Shown: positions 22,901-36,800, counted from the first letter of the stretch. The stretch is DNA of 64,000 bases from Kuschelorhynchus macadamiae (GCA_030620095.1 JAUTXW010005188.1:1118001-1182000), one strand, 5' to 3'. Notes: generated by a model not told the origin, from the letters alone. Program-made: numbers and translations.

Positions 22901-24689
22901 TAAAAGCGTGCGGTGCCCACGAAATGAAGAATAAAAGAAATGAGCTCTCATTAACGAGAGACATGGTAGTCATGCTATGCTAGTGGATATTTATATAAAT
23001 AGAGTGATGAGCTTTAAATTCATTGTATAGAACCAAACGCAGAAAGAGTAGAAAACTCCAAGCCCCTATGAAATGAGGCAATTTCCATATTCTGGGAATA
23101 TCATGAAGCACTTGTATATGTCTCTGAGGCAATAGAGTTACTGCTTGTTAGATTAAAGGATACACCGTATTAAAACAAAAAAAAACTGACATTTGGACTG
23201 TCTATTTTGTCGATGGCAGCAATTATACAAATCACTGAAGAAAACACTCACAATGAACACAAAAGTTGTGAGATGAAATCGGTTGCGAATTTGCCAGAGA
23301 TGTCTTAAGATCCTCTAGAAAGTAGACGGCAATGTCGGGGAGAAACCTCTACTGATACGGTCAGCTAAACGCCATTTTTCTTAACTGAAGTTGCAAACTG
23401 GAAGGTAAGAATGTATCACATGACCCCAACATTAATATTATAAATTTGTATATGTGTCTGTTTTGAAAATTCATTTTCCATTAGATTGTTCGTTTTGAAA
23501 AATAAAACTATAACTTCAGTTCTCGTTTGCTACTGCGTTACTTTTGTCCCTGGAACCGGGATATATTTTTTCGCTCATGGGATTAATAGCATTAATATGG
23601 TTAGATTAATGTGTTAGGCATATGTTCGCCATAAGCTCTTAAATTAGTTTCGATGGTATGACCGATAAGGCAGATATAGTTTTTCGTCTTTAGGACTTTA
23701 ACGAAATGACGTAGCAGGTAATCATAATTGAGAAAACTTGTAAGGTAATGATGCAGAAAGAGAAAAGCCCAAATTCGGAAACTCCAATGCTGGGTAAGGA
23801 AACAAATTTAATGTTTTTCTGCTGTATATCAGTCATTTAAGTTAACATTAGACTTTTGCATCTATTAATGTATCTTATTTCATAGTACTCCAGCAGTTAA
23901 AAATTAACATTTATACAAACGATTTTACATCACATAGTGGTATAATGATAATGAATAAAATAAGATAACCTTTGATCTTTTATTTTCATTAATCATGAAA
24001 TACCGAAAACATATTATTTCTTAGAACTGTACTAACCAAAATAATTTTGTTAGCACCTTTTTTCTATAGCATTTATTAATTAAACTAGAAAGTACAATGG
24101 ATTTTACTCAAATTATGTAAAAAGTTAGCTAAAATAATTCCACATGTTAGAGCGATAATATCAACATAATAATATTCGTTAAAGGGATACATATATCCAG
24201 AATAATCAATGTCTAAAAAAAATGTGGTTAATATCACTTTAAAATACGTTACCTCAGAATTTTTACACGAAGTATTCTTTACTATCTGAAACTGAACTAA
24301 TAGATTTGCAGAATGAACGTGAATGAATGAAAAAAAATTGATCCGTATCGAGAACTGTTTGTTTCCTATTTACATAAATTTCCACATGTCACTCGATGGT
24401 ATATTGTTGTGTATTTCACCAAATTAGATAAGATAGATCACAGCTTAATACAGTAACTAATTCATGGATTAAGGGTTCTCAAAAGTTACCTTTACGTCAG
24501 AAGGTGGTATCTTGACAAGCGAAATTAAGTATCCGGGAACTCCAGGATTATATGAATTATTATCTTTAAAAGATTCACTATATCTCATGAAAAATATAAT
24601 GATATAATTTGAAAATATCTTGAAAAGAACTAATGCAGTAAGAAGAAATAATGATCCAATGTAGCAAATAAATAGAGTTATTTCTGAGA
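19973..24689. other. Probable intron or intergenic DNA, no gene recognised
   Basis: About 4.7 kb of AT-rich sequence with only short frames. Patches of higher complexity at about 21300-21620 and 22900-23450 probably derive from old mobile elements, but I cannot assign them. A GT-rich stretch (TCTGTGTGTGTTTGTGTGTC) lies near 20910. No RNA gene or splice-bounded exon noted. Confidence 0.45.
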
Positions 24690-26110
24690 AACATGTGAGA
24701 ATAAAGCAGTGAGCAAAGTGGTCTTTGCAATTGGACGGTGAAGGAATGCATGTGTCTCCCTGGCAGGAATGCCTAAGGAGGAGATAATGGATGATAATTC
24801 AGAATCAGAACAGAATGTGTGGTAGTATCTGTACAACAGAGATACATCACCCACAATTCTACAATGCTCTAGTGATGCAAGCTTCTTTCTAATGCTTGAA
24901 TCACTAATCAGGCGAATAGCTCTTCTTTGGATAGAGTCACGGATGTTAAGATGAGGCTGCTCCGTATAAATGCGAGCAATAAATACTCAAGGCTTTGCGA
25001 AGTGTAAAAGGTAAACAAGTTGGCAGAAAAAAATATTTTTGAGCTTGGAAAACACAATTTTGTCGCGACTGCTATGGCAATTGAGGTGATGCGATCATGC
25101 CAGATCATCTTTCTGAAACATGGTACCGACTAGGCTAAAGGAATGTTTGGCCTCAAACATTTGATTATACATTTGAATGGTGTGGGTACGGGCAGATAAT
25201 TTGTGAGATAGTAAACAAGATTGCGTCTTACTGGCGTTAAAATGGATAAGGTTCTTTGCTCCCAATTCTAGGATTTTAATGAGGTCCTCGGTTAGGGATA
25301 GTCATTACTCTACAACTATCCACTTAGTCTTGGAGACAGGTTTGGGAAATAGTATATTGGAGTGTAGTGTGCTATCGTCAGCATAGCTGTGAATATGATA
25401 GCTGGTAGAAGAAAGCACATCATTGATGTGGAGGAGGAATAGGGCATGTGCCAACACTGAACCCTGTGAAACGCCGGCGTTGATGCTGAAGGAAAAAAAA
25501 GTGGCAATCGAAGTACAAAGTTTCGAAGAAGTCCATATACAGGAGGTTTGTTAAGAAGTGCCCCCTGTCAGATTTGGCGAAATGCTTTGGATATGTCGAG
25601 GGCAATAATTGGGGCATCTCCGTGGAATTGGAGGGATTTATTCCAGTTGTGGGTTACGAAGGTATGAAGATCTGCTGCTGATCTTGGGTGACAGAAGCCG
25701 TATTGCTTATCGTCTATAAGTTTATACTTTTCAAGGTAATTTAAAAGATCATTATTGATATACTTCTCTATTGCCTTAGTTATAATTGGGAGGAGGCATA
25801 TGGGTCTGTAGTTAGATGGAAGTGTTTTGGGAATAGGCTGTACACGAGCAGATTTCCAGCTTTTAGGAAAAATGCCCTTGTCATAGGACATTTGAAATAA
25901 CCTGGTGGTAATTTTGTGCATATTGTATGGCAAAGCTGGTACTGATGGAAGGGGGAAGTGAAGAAGAGGGAATAAGTAGTTTAAAGTAAAAAGCTCAGCT
26001 TTTGCTTTAGACGTGAAGACGATTTCATCACCAGAAGTTAGGGGTGGAAAGAAGCTTTTGCAGACATTTTGATTAATATCTTTGGCAAGCGATCAAAAGG
26101 ATTGGCTTCC
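24690..26110 (-). pseudogene. LINE (non-LTR retrotransposon) RT relic, Jockey-like
   Basis: Read on the - strand from about 26110, the sequence encodes the middle and C-terminal parts of a LINE reverse transcriptase. 25933-25568 is open and contains FPKSWKSARVQPIPK, NYRPICLLPIITKAIEK and DDKQYGFCHPRSA, then ALDISKAF (motif A). After a frameshift come INAGVSQGSVLA and HSYADDSTL (catalytic YADD, 25374-25385). Further on are NASKTQSCLLS, the thumb and C-terminal region HDRITSIAIAVATKL, YCSHLYGAAS, QRRAIRLI and LYRYYH, ending near 24690. The order matches Jockey-type and related insect LINEs. The endonuclease and ORF1 are missing and frames shift at several points, so it is a 5'-truncated dead copy. 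Confidence 0.8.
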
Positions 26111-27711
26111 ATTTTGGCAAGAAAAAAAAATGCGTTTTACGTGTACCTCCAAGGCGTATATTATAGAATTATGTGATTATAATGATTTCGTGGCTCGTTT
26201 TTAGTCTGTATATTGAGTACCTACAGATTTTCTTTAGTCTGATATTATCACATGCATTTTGCAAACCAAGATTTATTTTTGGGAGGTCAAGAAGTCTTAA
26301 TAGAATGTGGAATAAAGGTCTCGGTACCTAATTGGATTACATCCGAGATTTGTGAACAAATTTCGGGAGGATCGTTAGTAAAATTACATTCTAAGAAACC
26401 TTCAGGGTTATTTTTTTTTTACATGTTTCTAGTACTTGTTCTATATCATAAATTTCAAAATTTTGGGACTGAAATAGTTGAGCTTTTTGCCTTATTGATG
26501 TAGGGTGAAAATGTAACATAACATCCTAGTTTGTCAAATTTCTAATTTCAAATGGGACTATGTTATTCTTTAATAATAGAATACTAGGTAAGATTTCAAT
26601 TATTAACAATCGTGAAGAGCTTTTTGCCAGAATAAAATGACTGCTTACATGACGAGGATCAATTAGGGCGAAGTTTACAAATGAGCTTAAATACTAATTA
26701 TTATCTAAACAAGTGTTTTTCATTAGGGTGCTGATAGGGCTTTCTTGAGTCACATAACTATAACAAAGAGAAGGTACGTTTCCGACATGGATGCAGAAAA
26801 ATGCAAATATCTCCTCGAATGCTTTCAGGGGCGGTAGAAATGGATATACACGGAGAAGCAGAAAAAACTCACTCATGATTCCTGTCGAAATTGTGTTGAG
26901 TTCTAGAAAGTATTTCAGGCCAAATTTGCATACCAAATTAGCATAATTTTATTAATAAATATTGAATGAGCCGTTTCAAACAAAACATTGACGTTTTATA
27001 TTTTGCGTTATATAATCTATATATTTAATTAATAAAAAATATATTTAAAACACTAAGCCAGATTTTTCAGCAACTTCGTAAGAGAGTTGTACTGCACCAA
27101 TTTACATGATTTTTTTTTGAAATAATCGTTTGGTTACCGAGACTTTTCAACAATATTATTTGTATTGTTTTGTTTCGTATTTTTTCTATAAAACCAATAT
27201 TTCTAGACGATGTGGTGAATGCGCCCCATATTCTTATAATTCTACTGGAAACTCATTGCATCATCTAACGGAAAAGACAGAACAAGATCTGCCGGGCTAG
27301 CTAGTTGTATACAAAGTATTGTCGCTGATACATATAACGACTTCTTGTACAATATTATTATATGGGAAATAAAGCAATTCAGTCCGATAAAAAAATCAAC
27401 AATACCTATTTTTAATTCATTTTTTACAATATATTAGGCATATAAATATGTTAAAGATGTTTATATCTAAAAGTTATTAACTGTTGAAATTATAAACAAA
27501 TCAATATGTTTTATGGCTTGATTTTTGATATTTGATATACAATTCGGAACTGTAATATCAGTCACGGCGCGCGGCGAAGAAAATGAAAGCTAGTAGAGGT
27601 CCATATGTTTTCTTTCCTGCAGCTGAATTATTGTTTAAACAATGCTTCCTGGGATAAATAAATAATCATATCTCGTAAATGAGGTTACAGGCCGATATTT
27701 AGCATCATGTA
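26111..27711. other. Non-coding DNA, unassigned
   Basis: Contains a + frame at 26252-26503 (SEICEQISGGSLVKLHS) and a - frame at 26694-26936, neither of which I recognise. The remainder is AT-rich with no clear element. Confidence 0.4.
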
Positions 27712-28457
27712 TACAGTATGTCTGCGGATAGACCTGACAAAAGAACAAAACGACTAAAAGTCACTCTTCATAAAAGCTTCTGCTTTTTAAAAATACCATT
27801 CACGTTACAAATTTTTGATTTTGAAAAATTAAAAAATATGAAATATTGTCAATAGTGATCTAGCAATTTTGGGGCAAAATGATACACAAAGGAAATATTT
27901 CAAATTTAACGGATAAATTAAATCCAAAATATTAGTTAAATATTCAGAAAAAAATATAAATTTCGTAAGTTTGCATTTTTACCTTCAATACCTACTTTTA
28001 GCTAGTCTTTTAAATTCCTTTACTAAATGTATTTATTATTATTTATTTGTTTATTCATTACAGAGTGTTACAAAAGAAACAAAGTTAGTACATGTTTAAA
28101 CATAGCGTCTCCATATTCCATGCACATTTTCCAATGTCAGTCCAAATGATAAGAAATAAGGAATTTTTAATTTACCTAAATATTTAACTGATATTTTCTA
28201 TTTAATATATTAATGAATTTTAAATGTTTCCGATATCCATCGTTTTTCCTTAATAGCAAAAATAATGTTAGTTCACTTTTGTGTCATATTTTTGTATTTT
28301 TTATGCATTCCATATGAAAAAATAGAAAATTTGCAATGCAATGAATTGCATTTTTTTGACAAGCTAAATCTTTTATGAAGAGTAGCTTTTCTTTTTCGAA
28401 AATTGATATGTTTAGTCGTTTTGTTCTCTTGTCACCTCTATCGCCGGACATACTGTA
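27712..28457. mobile_element. TIR element (~746 bp), MITE-like
   Basis: The ends are inverted repeats of about 85 bp. The left begins TACAGTATGTCTGCGGATAG and the right ends GCCGGACATACTGTA. Further in, ACAAAACGACTAAA and CTCTTCATAAAAG occur on the left and their complements on the right. The interior has no coding capacity. TA dinucleotides flank or lie at both termini, compatible with a Tc1/mariner-type non-autonomous element, but the target duplication is not certain. Confidence 0.65.
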
Positions 28458-28469
28458 TTTGTAGGAAGT

Positions 28470-29094
<625 letters not shown>

Positions 29095-30920
29095 GTTACA
29101 AATTACATTTGCAAAAAGGCCTATTTCAACATTTTTCTGCAGGACATATCTCAAAAGATAGGGTGTCAAAATATCTACAAATTTATTATTTATTAAATAA
29201 TTATTAAAAATAATATTTGATGTCCAACGTTTATTTAGTCGTTGGTATAACATGTGTCTGGTGACCCCCCCAGGAAAGTAGGTACGACTTTCCCCCCAAG
29301 CCAAACTGTTATGTACGGCACTGCTATTATATTTACTATTTATTTTCCTGATCTCATATTACCTTAATATAACTTAACTTATTTTTAACTGTGTACCTGT
29401 CCACGACTGGGTGTTTTTTGAAATTCGACTAACATGCTATTGTAGAGAAATTACACACGTTTTAAATATAACAGAGGTATTTTCAAATACGCATGTACAT
29501 TTTTAAAATAATGACTCACCTTTAAAACGAATTATCTAATGACTTCCTACATTGTTGTCCCAAAAACATAGTAATTGACAAGTTCTGTGTATAAAGGGTC
29601 AAGCAGAAATTGTATGGATTTTGGTGAATCGTCAAATGTGACGAAATGTTAATATGTTGTAGATCTCATCCTCCCGATGAAAATTTCTTATAGACAGAAG
29701 TCAATCCTATGACTAGTTCCAACCATACAGGGTGTTTTAAATATATCCAAGCTTGGTCATACTTTAAATTAGTAAATCATTTTTTTCCAAATTTGTTTGT
29801 ATATTTTCTAATTGTTTTTATAAAACAATCTTAATGCTTTTTTAAATATACAGATTAAAAAATATACAGGATGAGTTTTTATATGTGGAGAAGCTTATAA
29901 ATATTCAAATCGTCTCGGTTTGGAGAGAAAGTAAAAGAGTTATATGGAAAAAAAGGTGTACCAAATAGTAACTAACGAGGTGTGTGATATATTTTAATTT
30001 ATACAGTTATATTTTTGCTTGCTCTAAACTTTGTATTGATTACTATTTTTTATAATAATTTTAAATATTTGCGATAATATATTGAAAACTAACAATCGTG
30101 TTTTATCTATCATGTTTAGGACCAAACAAGAACTAGAATTCTATAAATGTATATAAATATGAATATCTAAGGATACGTCTATTCTTCATATACAGACAAT
30201 TTATAAAAACAAAACTTATTGACTAATTTCAATATGTAGCAATACCTGGCATATCACTTACTTCAAAATTATTTGTTGACATGTTCCAATTAAATTTCAG
30301 TAAGTAGTTTGATCAGCACCCAGAACAACAAATGTAATATTAATCTAAAATCAAGTTCCTTTTTGTGTGATAACTTATGAAAAGCTTTTTGTTGTCGAAA
30401 TGAAATCCTAATATTTAAAAAGTTACATAATTTATTATGGAATCATATTCAAAGCCGTTTCCTTGTTTTCGGAATGCTTCGACATTTAAACCAAAAAAAC
30501 CCATTTGATTTTCGTTTAGAGCTTGTTAAGTACCGGGTCTTTTGATTAGTTTTTCGGCTTTACCTCTATTTTGAACTGATTTTGTTCTGATTTTCCCAGT
30601 ATTTTTTCTTTTGTAAAAATTAGTGATAGTTCACTTGTTTATCAAAGCTAAAGCTATTTTAGTTTAATTATAAATATGCGGAATATTCATATTTAGTATT
30701 TTATCTGTAAACATTTTGTAAATCGACGACCATTTTGTGATATCGAAAGTTAAATAAAATATATACCGATACTTGTGTGGAAGTTCCATCTTTTGTTCCT
30801 ATGACTAGCTTTATTTTTTATTGCAACAAGACCGTTTCCTGCCTAGCGAACAAAACACCAGTTCATTGCAATACTATCAGCAGATGAGGAGAATACGTCA
30901 ATTTTTTTTTCCGTTTGACA
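29095..30920. other. Non-coding DNA with two TACAGG(G/A)TG motifs
   Basis: CATACAGGGTGTTTTAAATA lies at about 29727 and ATATACAGGATGAGTTTTTA at about 29863, the same motif class seen elsewhere in the window. No coding sequence recognised. Confidence 0.45.
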
Positions 30921-30929
30921 AAACTCAAA

Positions 30930-31570
30930 CCAAAAACCAATGTTGCGGTGGGTGGCGAAGATATTAACTACATTATACTCCTAAATGCATTAACACCATA
31001 TTTACACACCAGACATGTTTTTCCTTAAGACTGTATATCGGAAAACAAAGCTAGCACATACTCCCCAAAGGAGCTACAACAACTAGATGTTTGGCACGTT
31101 CCACATAGTGGAAATCTACACCCTCTCCAACAGACTATAAAATACCTTTGAGGAGGTGCTGCCTTAAATGGTATGGCGTACAATTAAAGAAGACTTCTGG
31201 CAACTTCTTTCGGTATTACTCCTTTCTTAAGTCTGTTACCATCCTGAAACCTGATATCTGGGTCATTCCATTTATTAAAGGGGAAACAAGACAGTACAGC
31301 TTTTGTGTTCTCCAAGTTCCAGCATGACTGAATAATAAGCGGTCTCCACAACTCTGGGGGTGGAATACCTATCTAGTAAAGGAGATCAGCTCGAACCTGT
31401 GCCCACCCCAGAAGCTGTTTTGAACCTGATATTCTGTAAATTTATTAAAGGCTGTAGTGTTGCAGAATGCAGTTGCAAAAAACTGGAATAAACTGCTCTT
31501 ATGCTATAACTGTCATGAACAGTGTTCCGTACATTGTTGAAAATTTGGATCAAGATTACGAAATTAGTTT
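30930..31570 (+). pseudogene. Relic of a TE-derived insect protein with C-terminal CXC (Cys-rich) motif
   Basis: Piecewise + strand reading gives INYIILLNALTPY and SPKELQQLDVWH, then after frame changes GDQLEPVPTPEAVLNLIF, AECSCKK, KTGINCSY and NCHEQC. I recognise this as the end of a widespread insect gene type. It has an 'L-x-P-T-x-x-A' region, a tryptophan/GD-x-L-x-P-V segment, then 'C-x-C-K-x-G-C-x-x-x-x-C-x-C-x-K-x-G-L-x-C-S' cysteine repeats resembling tesmin/TSO1-type CXC motifs. The segments lie in different frames with stops between, so the copy is dead. Function of the parent family is unclear to me; its copy number suggests a mobile origin. Confidence 0.5.
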
Positions 31571-31664
31571 CATTGAAAATAATGCCACAGAGCTCTTTCA
31601 TGTCGAAAGTCGTGATGACTCAGAGCATGTTTGTAATTTTCTCGTGTGTCTATCTATAAACCCC

Positions 31665-32161
31665 GTTACTCACTATTCGTTCATTCGTCCATTTGTTGAC
31701 TCGTCCGCATAGTGCGGAGGGTCCCGTTCGTCAGTGCGACTCGTTGCGCGTCTTTTGGGCGAATAATCAAATAGCGTTTGATAACGGCGAACTATTCGTT
31801 AGAATCAAGTTTTTTGTTTTATATATATTGTCAAACATTGAAATGCATGAAATCCATGCGAATTAATTAAATAAAAATTGATAAATATTAAATAGTGTGG
31901 ATGAAATATTCTTCCGTTCGTTGATCAACCCATTCTTTCATTCATATGAGTTGACGAATCGAATTTGCGAGTAGAGTACTTTAAGTTTGCTACTCACTAC
32001 TTGTTGATTCGTTCGTTTGTCCGCATAGTGTGGAGTGTCCGGTTCATTCGTTTGATTCGTTGCGTGACGATACCGTCTTTTGGGAGAATAATTAAGTAGG
32101 TTTTAACGTCGGTGAACCATTGTATGCGGACGAATGAACGAATGAACGAACAGTGAGTAGC
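31665..32161. mobile_element. Small inverted-repeat element with internal duplication
   Basis: The left end GTTACTCACTATTCGTTCAT is complementary to the right end ATGAACGAACAGTGAGTAGC. The interior holds a second copy of the left module beginning about 31989 (GCTACTCACTACTTGTTGAT), so the pattern TCCGCATAGTGYGGAG occurs at 31707 and 32020, about 310 bp apart. No coding capacity and no clear target duplication. Probably a MITE, or two nested copies. Confidence 0.6.
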
Positions 32162-33085
32162 AGGCTGGAATACGTTCGAATCTTAATGCAATGAATATCT
32201 CGAGACTATATAGTGAATTTAAATTAAAACATGAACTAATGCTTGTTGTATAGAATGTACAAAATATCAAAGTTTGTTTCAACGAGGTTTAACCGTTTAT
32301 TAAATAAAAGTATTCAAAGTAAGTAAGTTTGAACTTTTTTGATCTCTTGGGTCTAAATCGGCTCACGAGCAGATGATAAACATATTCTGCGCAAGCAAGA
32401 AACCTCACCAAACTGACATTTCCTGTTTGGACCGCTGCTGACGTCGTGTCACATGTGAAAACATGCAGAAAGAGGTCGTACTGAATACCTAGTTGTTTTA
32501 ATGATTTTTGTTTTTTTTTTCACGTACAGGCTTAAAGAAAAAGGTTTATCTTGTGTAATGATGGTGTTAATGCGCTTAAGTAGTTTAATATAGATTTTCC
32601 TATAGGGATAGAAAAAATTAACGTATTCGCGTCATCTGGAGCCACTTCAGTATCTGTTTCATTTGTTCTCAAAGCAGCTAATGGTATTTATTGTATTGAG
32701 TTGAGATATGTCAGTTGGGGAGGAAACAGTTTTGCTGGAAATAATGTATTACTTTTGGTACAATGAAGATATTTTACTGACTCATACAAGTAGACCCATA
32801 ATATTCATCAAACACAGCAAGCAAAAGTGGCAAACCTTGAGCGAAAAAATGCATTGGTGCGCAGTCTTTACAGTCACATTATCACCACTTAGCGCAGGTC
32901 CGATCGTGCGCAGCGGCAACCTTTTATCAGCTGTCAGTACGGTATCGGTGTTGCGATATTTGTGTGATTTGTTTTATATCATTGCTTGTGTTAGACTTGC
33001 ATTTTGAATTCTCGCCGTGTTAACACCAACTTCATGTTTACTAAAGAGAACGGCGATAACTAACTAAATATCCAATTTTTAATAT
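32162..33085. other. Non-coding DNA with an unassigned + frame
   Basis: The + frame 32708-33007 (99 codons) is not recognised. Its last 120 bp are locally GC-richer (GTGCGCAGCGGCAACC) than the surroundings and could be an untranslated exon or promoter, but nothing confirms that. Confidence 0.35.
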
Positions 33086-33476
33086 ATTGGAAAAATCAGC
33101 CTAAAAAATTACTTATTAAATTGATTTCAAATTTTATGCAAGAGTTAAATGTGATCTAGAGATAAGCTGGTAAAATTTTAGTATGAATTCAACATGACGG
33201 TCTAATATTTTTTTTTTTATAAAAACTTATTCGAGTTTTCTTAAAATCTGTTCAAATATCAAGTGTGGTGAGAAACTAGAAAAATTATTGGTAAATATTA
33301 AAATTATAAAAATAATAAAATAGTAAAATATTAGTAAAAAAGGCAGTATAGTATATGTATGTCTTACTAAATGGCTATGTATGGGACTAAATTAGGTCAC
33401 ACTTCACTATGCCTAATAAAATATAAAAGTTACATAACGGAGAAGTTCCGGGTAAAGGATATTTACCGTTTTTTTT
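33086..33476 (+). repeat. ATGGCGG-family repeat, partial copy (+)
   Basis: Carries degenerate monomers (CTGGTAAAATTTTAGTATGA, TCAACATGACGGTCTAA) and the family's conserved tail GAAGTTCCGGGTAAAGGATA at about 33442. See the full copies at 43437-44700 and 45656-47000. Confidence 0.7.
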
Positions 33477-34649
33477 TTTAATTGTAAAAACTGTGCTTTA
33501 AAACATCTAGTTGGTATTTGTAATGTCTACTTATCCCTTTGATCAGATACGTATTAGGGGATGTCAAATTTTGGAAATCTGTATATTTTTTAGTCAGACA
33601 TTTTAAAATGCAAATACAAAAGAAATATCGTGGGGAATGTGTAAATTTAAACTATTTGGTGGCCAAAGTAGGTAATATGTGTCTACTTAAATACAATATA
33701 AACTGCTTCTCGAAATAATTAAAACTTGCTGTTTTAGTGTAAATTTTAAATAAAATATTTCGAAAGTTAAATGAGTTATCAGCATGTAGTTAGCATTTTT
33801 AAGAAACATTCTTTGCGAATAAACCAGAATTTATTTCAAAGTATTAGTGATTTTTTTTATACAGGGTTTATAAACAAAACATAATTTTTTTCTTCAATTT
33901 TCATGAGTTTTAGGTTTCTACAAATATTTTTGACTTTGCTTCTAATATATTTATCGAGGGGTTAAAAAATCAATTATTTAAAGAAAAATTTACACGGAAA
34001 AGACGATTAATAGGACCGGTGATACGAATTTGTGAAACAAAGCACCTGCGCCTCAGTAATTGGAGTGATTCATTATGTATTCTAGTTTCATAATAGTATT
34101 TATTTTATTCTTATTCGTTAATTTCGTTTAGTTTCAAAATTATTTAAAAAAAATTAAGTTAAAATATACACATTTTTTTAACATCTGTAGTCTGTAAAGA
34201 TTAAAGCTATTATTACGATGAAGTGGATAAATGCTAGTTCTCTTTCACAAATAGAGTAAGTAATGTTTGTTTTTGAAACGATTTTCCAACTTTTTTAAAA
34301 AGTTTTCTATAAGCGTAGATATCTTTATTCAATTACATGTGCAGGGTGGCTCGTTTATTACGTGAAGCTACCTTATATGTATATATAAGTTTATGGGTTG
34401 AGCCAGCAATACCAAAATCAAAATATGTCTTACTAGAGCACTACACTCACTAAAATAAATATACCAAGAAAACTGGAAAAAGGTTAGAACGCAAAATTGT
34501 TAGAGCGGTATTTTCGTTACAAAAGCGCAAGTTAATATACTATTATGAAACTAGAATGCATAATGAATCACTCGTCTTTTTCGTGTAAATTTTTCTTTCA
34601 ATAATTTTGTAAATATTTTTCTCGTCCGGTGCACTGGGAAGGATTGTTC

Positions 34650-34653
<4 letters not shown>
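33477..34653. other. Non-coding DNA, repeat-derived
   Basis: Includes a TATACAGGGTTTATAAACAA motif at about 33859. An imperfect inverted repeat pair is also present: the segment GAATGATTCATTATGTATTC-like around 34070-34100 recurs reversed around 34545-34575, with GAAAGAAAAATTTACACGGA-type sequence near 33980 and its complement near 34580. This implies a ~600-bp foldback unit. No gene recognised. Confidence 0.45.

Positions 34654-34714
<61 letters not shown>
34654..34714. repeat. (TA)n microsatellite, ~61 bp
   Basis: Pure TA dinucleotides just beyond the 3' end of the LINE relic at 34795-35650. Confidence 0.9.
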
Positions 34715-34717
<3 letters not shown>

Positions 34718-34794
34718 GGTATTTTCCAAAGTTTTACTTTACTTTTTTTAATAAAGAAGAAAATGGCTGATCGCAAGAACTCCATGCAATAAAT

Positions 34795-35650
34795 ACTTTC
34801 GCAGATATGTCGCTTCAAAGATGACCAAAAATACAGTATAGCTTGATTTATACCCGGCAGGCGTATTCGGCGGCTGAGTAGTACAATGCAAGGACGGAGG
34901 ATTTTATTAGCTGTGGTTGTGCTTCCGATGTAGTACCGGTAAGTTGGGGTATGATGTTTTTTCCTTGGTGCAATCTTTTGTATCGTGTTCAGTAAATGTT
35001 TCTTGTAAGTGTTCGGTCTAAATTTACCCTTAGGTACCTGGGCACCGCGAGGTGTTTTAGCTGAAAACCTAGCTACTGTATTTTTAGTTCTCTCGCTGCC
35101 TGCTTATTCTTCAGGTTGGAAGACGCAAGTTTGTGTTTCAGACGGACTGGGTTTGAGTTGATTTATCTTTTAGTAGTTGGAAAGTTTCTCAATGCTTCTG
35201 ACAGCTTCACCTCGGCATTCTCAGATCTCTCAGTGTGTACAATAATAACGCGGTCGTCTGCATAGATAAAGCTTTGGGCGTCTTCTGGTAATGGTTGGTC
35301 ATTCGTATAAAGGTTGGAGAGTGTCGGAACTTGAACGCTTCCTTGGGGCAGCCCATTTTTTTGTAGCCTCTATCTTTTGGACCCCTGAAATTCTACATAG
35401 ACTAATCTTCGATTTTCAAGAAGGATCATACGTATCAAGATCAAAGTTCTTGATTAGGTTATATAGTTTTTGTAGTAATAGACGGTGATTAATTGTGTGG
35501 TACTTCGCTAACAGGTCTATGAATACCGCCCAATGATCCAACGCCTCTCACACCCATCCTCAATATGCTGCGCGAGTTTCAGGGCTTGATATGTGCAGCT
35601 TTTTCCCACTCTAAATCCATCCGGCGATGCTGGGGTGTTGACGTACTAAG
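34795..35650 (-). pseudogene. LINE RT relic, second family
   Basis: On the - strand from about 35650 the frames show WEKAAHI and, shifted, QHIEDGCERRWIIG, then LQKNGLPQGSV (motif B region) and QSFIYADDR (catalytic YADD at 35254-35265). HLAVPRYLRVNLDRTLT and NIIPQLTGTT follow, then LALHYSAAEYA. This is the RT and thumb order of an insect LINE common as 'mobile element jockey-like' proteins, clearly different from the 24.7-26.1 kb copy. Many stops and shifts; both ends missing. Confidence 0.75.
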
Positions 35651-35770
35651 GCTTATTTGAGGGTTACCTAGCGACCGAATTATTCTTTCGGAACTTATTG
35701 GTATAACTTAAAATAATTGAAATAGGCTTGAAAAAATGTATAACTTAAATTTAGACTCAAGCTTTGGGGG

Positions 35771-35889
<119 letters not shown>

Positions 35890-36099
35890 AGCTGTAAAAG
35901 AACTAATCCAATAAGCGAGGCATGCTAAATAGGAAGATGTACCCTAAGCATGCCTAAACAATTTAGTTTTGGCTATATTCTATGGATGCCGAGAGATCTG
36001 CACTCTTAGAGGAAGACTCGATAAATATTAGCATACAATCATAATTTTGCCATTATAAATGTCTTATTATAATTAAAGGATTTATAAAAATCACAGCCG

Positions 36100-36800
36100 G
36101 GAATTTTTGTAAACAGACGTAATTTTGACACGTCAGGTATAGATTAAAAAATATGTTGTTTTCTACCCTTTAAAGTTTCTGAAACCGGTAACAAATTGGC
36201 GAAAAAACGAATTTTTTATGAATTAAAGTAAATAAAATAAAAACTTGGTTAAGTCACCTTTACAACTTTCCTCGTACAGAATTCCACTACTTACAGTAAA
36301 CCGTCTACATGTGCATATAATTATTTGGTAATAACTTTATAAAAATTCTATAAACTGTATTATTAGTATTATTTATTTTTCATAACATTAGTTACATAGT
36401 TTACGAAAAATAATTTATGCCCTTTATTATTTTCCTCTATAAAAAGGTTTCATTCCAGGAGATGGAATTTAACCGAATATTTTAACATTTTACCGATCGC
36501 CGTTTTGTTTTGCCATAAAGGATTTGCACTAAAAATTTACCAGTTTATTCCTGTTTAACACTTGATTATTGTGTAAATTTTCAAGTTAATTGGATAAGTC
36601 GTTTTTAGGTACTGAATTTTTACAATGAGAACCAGCAATTATAATGAATGGAAGAAAAACATTGGTAAATTGCCTTTTTCCACGTAACGAATTCCCCACA
36701 TAAATAACACTTTACATATACATATAGTTTTTGGTAATAACGTTATACACATTATATAAATATTATTATGTGTCACTTTCTTCATAAAGAGAAAGTTTCT
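36100..36800 (-). repeat. ATGGCGG-family repeat, diverged copy (-)
   Basis: The reverse-complement monomer is visible at 36494-36610 (CGCCGTTTTGTTTTGCCATA, then TTACCAGTTTATTCCTG). Two related segments at about 36250-36360 and 36660-36760 share TTTGGTAATAACKTTATA. More diverged than the copies around 43-47 kb. Confidence 0.55.

Noticed and set aside
26252..26503. 83-codon + ORF (SEICEQISGGSLVKLHS)
   Set aside because: Looked briefly like a protein-coding fragment but could not be tied to any family or bounded by splice sites.
32708..33007. 99-codon + ORF with hydrophobic end
   Set aside because: No family resemblance; composition changes abruptly midway, suggesting a chance frame across two sequence types.
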